Source: Pseudomonas sp. KBW05
GTDB taxonomy: Bacteria > Pseudomonadota > Gammaproteobacteria > Pseudomonadales > Pseudomonadaceae
DNA length: 49,515 nt
Direction of reading: 5' to 3'
Assembly: GCF_003852405.1 (NCBI RefSeq)
Contig: NZ_QAJM01000015.1
Span: 1-49,515 of the forward strand
Both the position numbers and the translations under genes were made by a program. Under the pieces are notes generated by a model. That model ran no database searches. It saw only the letters and a list, made by a program, of their open reading frames with translations, and was not told the DNA's origin. This document shows, piece by piece, positions 47,428-49,515 of the stretch (position 1 is its first letter; every line of letters begins with the position of its first letter).

Positions 47428-47446
47428 TGTGGGAAATTTCTGACAA
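47418..47446 (-). promoter_or_regulatory. Probable lexA2 operon promoter overlapping the operator
   Basis: On the minus strand TTGTCA (47446-47441) is followed after exactly 17 bp by TACAAA (47423-47418), which lies within the operator palindrome. LexA2 binding would then block the -10 box. The start of transcription would fall within a few bases of ATG 47409, giving a leaderless or nearly leaderless message. Confidence 0.5.
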
Positions 47447-47578
47447 TAGCCGCCAGTCGTATGGCGGCACACAAGGGCTGTTGAAACGTCCCACGCAACC
47501 GCCGGATTAGCTCTACTGCCCTGCCCTGGGAACGCCTGCAAAGTCCTTCGCCTGATTTCACCGTGCGAGGGATTGCAG

Positions 47579-47623
47579 ATGAGTTTTTTTGTGAGTGTCT
47601 TGGTGAGTGGGGCTGTGTCGTGA
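47579..47623 (+). CDS. Possible 14-codon leader peptide before the Rhs gene
   Basis: A small frame (MSFFVSVLVSGAVS) begins at ATG 47579 behind an AGGG 8 bp upstream. Its TGA stop overlaps the GTG start of the Rhs frame (GTGA). It includes a run of seven T. It could be a coupled leader, or the original N-terminus separated by a frameshift at the T run. No family recognised. Confidence 0.3.
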   Translation: MSFFVSVLVSGAVS

Positions 47624-49515
47624 TTTCCGCGACCAGCCAGGCGATTGGCTACATGGTACTGGCAGCCATGGATTCAACGACGCGGGACGTCGAATCCGTG
47701 ATCAGCGACTTCAATCGCTGCCTCAATACCTACGACGTGTGGGCCGAGAGCTTTTTCAGCTTTTCGGCGCTGGATGTCGAGCAGGTGTTCAAGGTCGGCA
47801 ATGAGGTGACGCTGGTCGCTCCGATCAACCGCTCCATCCTTCCCAGCAGCACCACCGCAACGTGCTCGGCCAACGGCACGTTGACCTTGGTGCATATGTT
47901 CCAGAGCGCGCGGTTCGTGCCCATCGGCAATACGCCGGTGATTCTGCAACGCGTCGATCCAAAAGGTGGCCCGCTGGGCGAACCTATCCATAAAACCATC
48001 GGGCCCAGCGGCATTCTTGAAGTCACCGAGTGTGATCGCAACCAGGCGTATCGGGTCAGTTTCTACCCCAACGTTTCCAAAGATCATGTCAAAGCGCTGT
48101 ATGCCTCCTACCAATCGGTAATCGTACCGCTGGAAGGCTGGCTGCGCAGTGAATGGGCAACCACCTTTAAGCCGCTGTGGAAGAGCTACTCCGAAGCGAA
48201 CTTCCTCAAGCGCTATCTCTCGTTGCACCAAGCCTATGCGCGTGGGTTTGGCGAGGCGCTGTATTCACTCTGGGACACCATCAAGCAATTGTTCCTGTGG
48301 CTTTCGGACCCACTGGGGAATGCTGAAAAGCTCCTGCATTACCTGTCCCCGCAAGCCTTCGAAGCACTGCTGAGCATGAGCGCCGAAACCCTTGCGAAGG
48401 GTTTGCTGGTGCTCAGCGATGAGCCGTTGTTGTTTGTGTATCTGTCGGCAATGGTCAGTTGGATGCGCCTGTTGCCGCCGCCGTACATGAACGAGTTATT
48501 GGGGCAAATCAGCGCCGAAGTATTGATCAATCTGTTGCTGTGCCTCGCCACTGCCGGGATGGGTGTGGTGGTGCGCATGAGTGCCAAGGTGTTGGGTGGG
48601 ATCAAGTCGAAGCGGGCGCGCAGGTGGTTGGAACACATGGCTGGGCAGTTCGGCAAGGCTCGACTGGGAGAGCATGTCGAGGCGTCGAAGCCCTTGCTAT
48701 TGGGTGGGCCGTCGGTGGCGATCAAGACGGTGCCGGATGTGCCGTTGAAGGCTGGGGAGCAACTGGTTTCCAACCCGGTGCCGGTGGTGCGGGACAAGGG
48801 TCGGCAGCAGACCGTGCTGGTTCGCCAGGAAGCTGTTGATGATGTGCCTGCTTCCGGCAGGAATGCCAACGGTGATGCGGCGGCTTCTGCGGACAAGACC
48901 GCTACCAATGGTTGCCCGGTGTCGATGGTCACTGGAGAAGAGTTGCTGACCCTGACTGACGGCACGCTCGATGGGATCTTGCCGTTCGAGTGGACGCGGT
49001 TGTATCGCACCAGTGCGGTGGGCGTGGATTGTGGGTTGGGGTTTGGCTGGAGTCATGCGCTGGCGCACAGGCTTTGTGTTTCGGGCGATTCGGTGGTGTG
49101 GACGGACCATGAGAATCGGTCTACCACCCTGCCCTTGCCTACGGTTGCTCGGCCTGCGATTACCAATAGCCTGGCCGAAGCGGCCATTTATCTCGGGACG
49201 TTGCCTGACGAGTTGGTGCTGGCGCAGGCGTCGCGTTTCTACCACTTTCAAGAGGGTTTGCTGACAGCCATCAGCGATGCGTATGACAACCGGCTGCGGA
49301 TTTCCCGGGATGTGTTGGGGCGCATTGAGCGGTTGGACAACGGTGTCGGGCGTTCGCTGTTTTTGCGGTATTCGGCCGATCGTATCGTGGCAGTGGATTA
49401 CCAGATTCAGCGGACCGAGGGTTCTGATCCCTACGTTTGGGTAACCGAGTACAGCGTTGTTTCCTACGCCTATGACGACCTTGGCCGACTGGTTTCGGCG
49501 ACCAATGCCGTAGGC
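47620..49515 (+). CDS. Rhs-repeat polymorphic toxin protein, N-terminal part (runs off the window)
   Basis: An open frame of 632 codons without a stop reaches the right edge. Residues about 1-260 form an N-terminal region rich in helices (GYMVLAAMDSTTRDVESVIS, then WAESFFSFSALDVEQVFKVG). Hydrophobic segments lie at about 268-320 (LLFVYLSAMVSWMRLL, EVLINLLLCLATAGMGVVV). A DUF6531 domain starts near 431 (GCPVSMVTGEELLTLTDGT), followed by the beginning of the YD-repeat shell (ISDAYDNRLRISRDVLGRI, YSYDDLGRL-like YAYDDLGRLVSATN). Such proteins carry a variable C-terminal toxin released inside a rival cell, often through type VI secretion; toxin and immunity gene lie beyond 49515. No PAAR motif is seen. 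GTG 47620 is the likeliest start; ATG 47653 or 47668 are alternatives. Confidence 0.85.
   Translation, partial: MISATSQAIGYMVLAAMDSTTRDVESVISDFNRCLNTYDVWAESFFSFSALDVEQVFKVGNEVTLVAPINRSILPSSTTATCSANGTLTLVHMFQSARFVPIGNTPVILQRVDPKGGPLGEPIHKTIGPSGILEVTECDRNQAYRVSFYPNVSKDHVKALYASYQSVIVPLEGWLRSEWATTFKPLWKSYSEANFLKRYLSLHQAYARGFGEALYSLWDTIKQLFLWLSDPLGNAEKLLHYLSPQAFEALLSMSAETLAKGLLVLSDEPLLFVYLSAMVSWMRLLPPPYMNELLGQISAEVLINLLLCLATAGMGVVVRMSAKVLGGIKSKRARRWLEHMAGQFGKARLGEHVEASKPLLLGGPSVAIKTVPDVPLKAGEQLVSNPVPVVRDKGRQQTVLVRQEAVDDVPASGRNANGDAAASADKTATNGCPVSMVTGEELLTLTDGTLDGILPFEWTRLYRTSAVGVDCGLGFGWSHALAHRLCVSGDSVVWTDHENRSTTLPLPTVARPAITNSLAEAAIYLGTLPDELVLAQASRFYHFQEGLLTAISDAYDNRLRISRDVLGRIERLDNGVGRSLFLRYSADRIVAVDYQIQRTEGSDPYVWVTEYSVVSYAYDDLGRLVSATNAVG

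Noticed and set aside
47674-48231. Minus-strand frame over the N-terminal part of the Rhs gene, a candidate antisense gene
   Set aside because: The plus-strand frame stays open for 632 codons and shows DUF6531 and YD-repeat features, so this is a shadow.

Overview
The window reads as a chromosome segment of a Pseudomonas of the fluorescens group. The evidence is high GC with GC-rich third positions, an OprD-family porin, the lexA2-imuA-imuB-dnaE2 mutagenesis cassette in its pseudomonad order, an HglS-type 2-oxoadipate decarboxylase, and nine intergenic loci of the fluorescens-type REP element (core GAGCGGGCTTGCTCGCGA). No rRNA, tRNA, CRISPR array, insertion sequence or phage gene was seen. 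Thirty-nine protein genes can be supported; the last one runs off the right edge.

Layout. 1-550: end of an intergenic element, then a PpiC parvulin with a terminator. 621-6133: a four-gene peptide ABC importer operon of the YejABEF type. 6274-12264: a hydroxybutyrate/acetoacetate module, with a sigma54 activator (HbcR type), GntP-family permease, 3-hydroxybutyrate dehydrogenase and acetoacetyl-CoA synthetase; a clear -24/-12 promoter and an upstream palindrome precede the permease. 12409-15225: a multi-PAS hybrid histidine kinase and a second PpiC. 15346-21956 (leftward): a catabolic cluster with a polar amino-acid-type ABC importer, RidA, IclR regulator, PLP-dependent deaminase and 2-keto-3-deoxygluconate kinase. 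Together these look like D-glucosaminate uptake and conversion to KDG-6-phosphate. Its promoter region carries a sigma54 promoter, an NtrC-like site and an IclR-like palindrome, which suggests nitrogen control plus substrate control.

22290-30815: mostly single genes: a small exported protein, a thioredoxin-like protein, a diguanylate cyclase, a TerC/CBS/CorC membrane protein, a divergent LysR/MFS pair, SohB protease, a histidine phosphatase and an SCP2 protein. 30964-37119: a large MGH1-type glucosidase, an OprD porin, an HglS enzyme and a DUF465 (YdcH-like) protein.

37370-47409 is leftward and devoted largely to DNA damage. lexA2-imuA-imuB-dnaE2 is followed by a hybrid histidine kinase translationally close to a short UvrA paralogue. 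The lexA2 operator is a perfect palindrome lying over the probable -10 box and the start-codon region. From 47620 to the right edge an open frame encodes the N-terminal 632 residues of an Rhs (DUF6531/YD-repeat) polymorphic-toxin protein. Its toxin tip and any immunity gene lie outside the window.

The points most worth following are the two RpoN-controlled catabolic modules, the lexA2 operator/start arrangement, the Rhs locus with its small overlapping leader frame, a hairpin that would hide the glucosidase ribosome binding site, and unusual REP arrangements (nested, inside-out, and one that supplies the C-terminus of a transporter).
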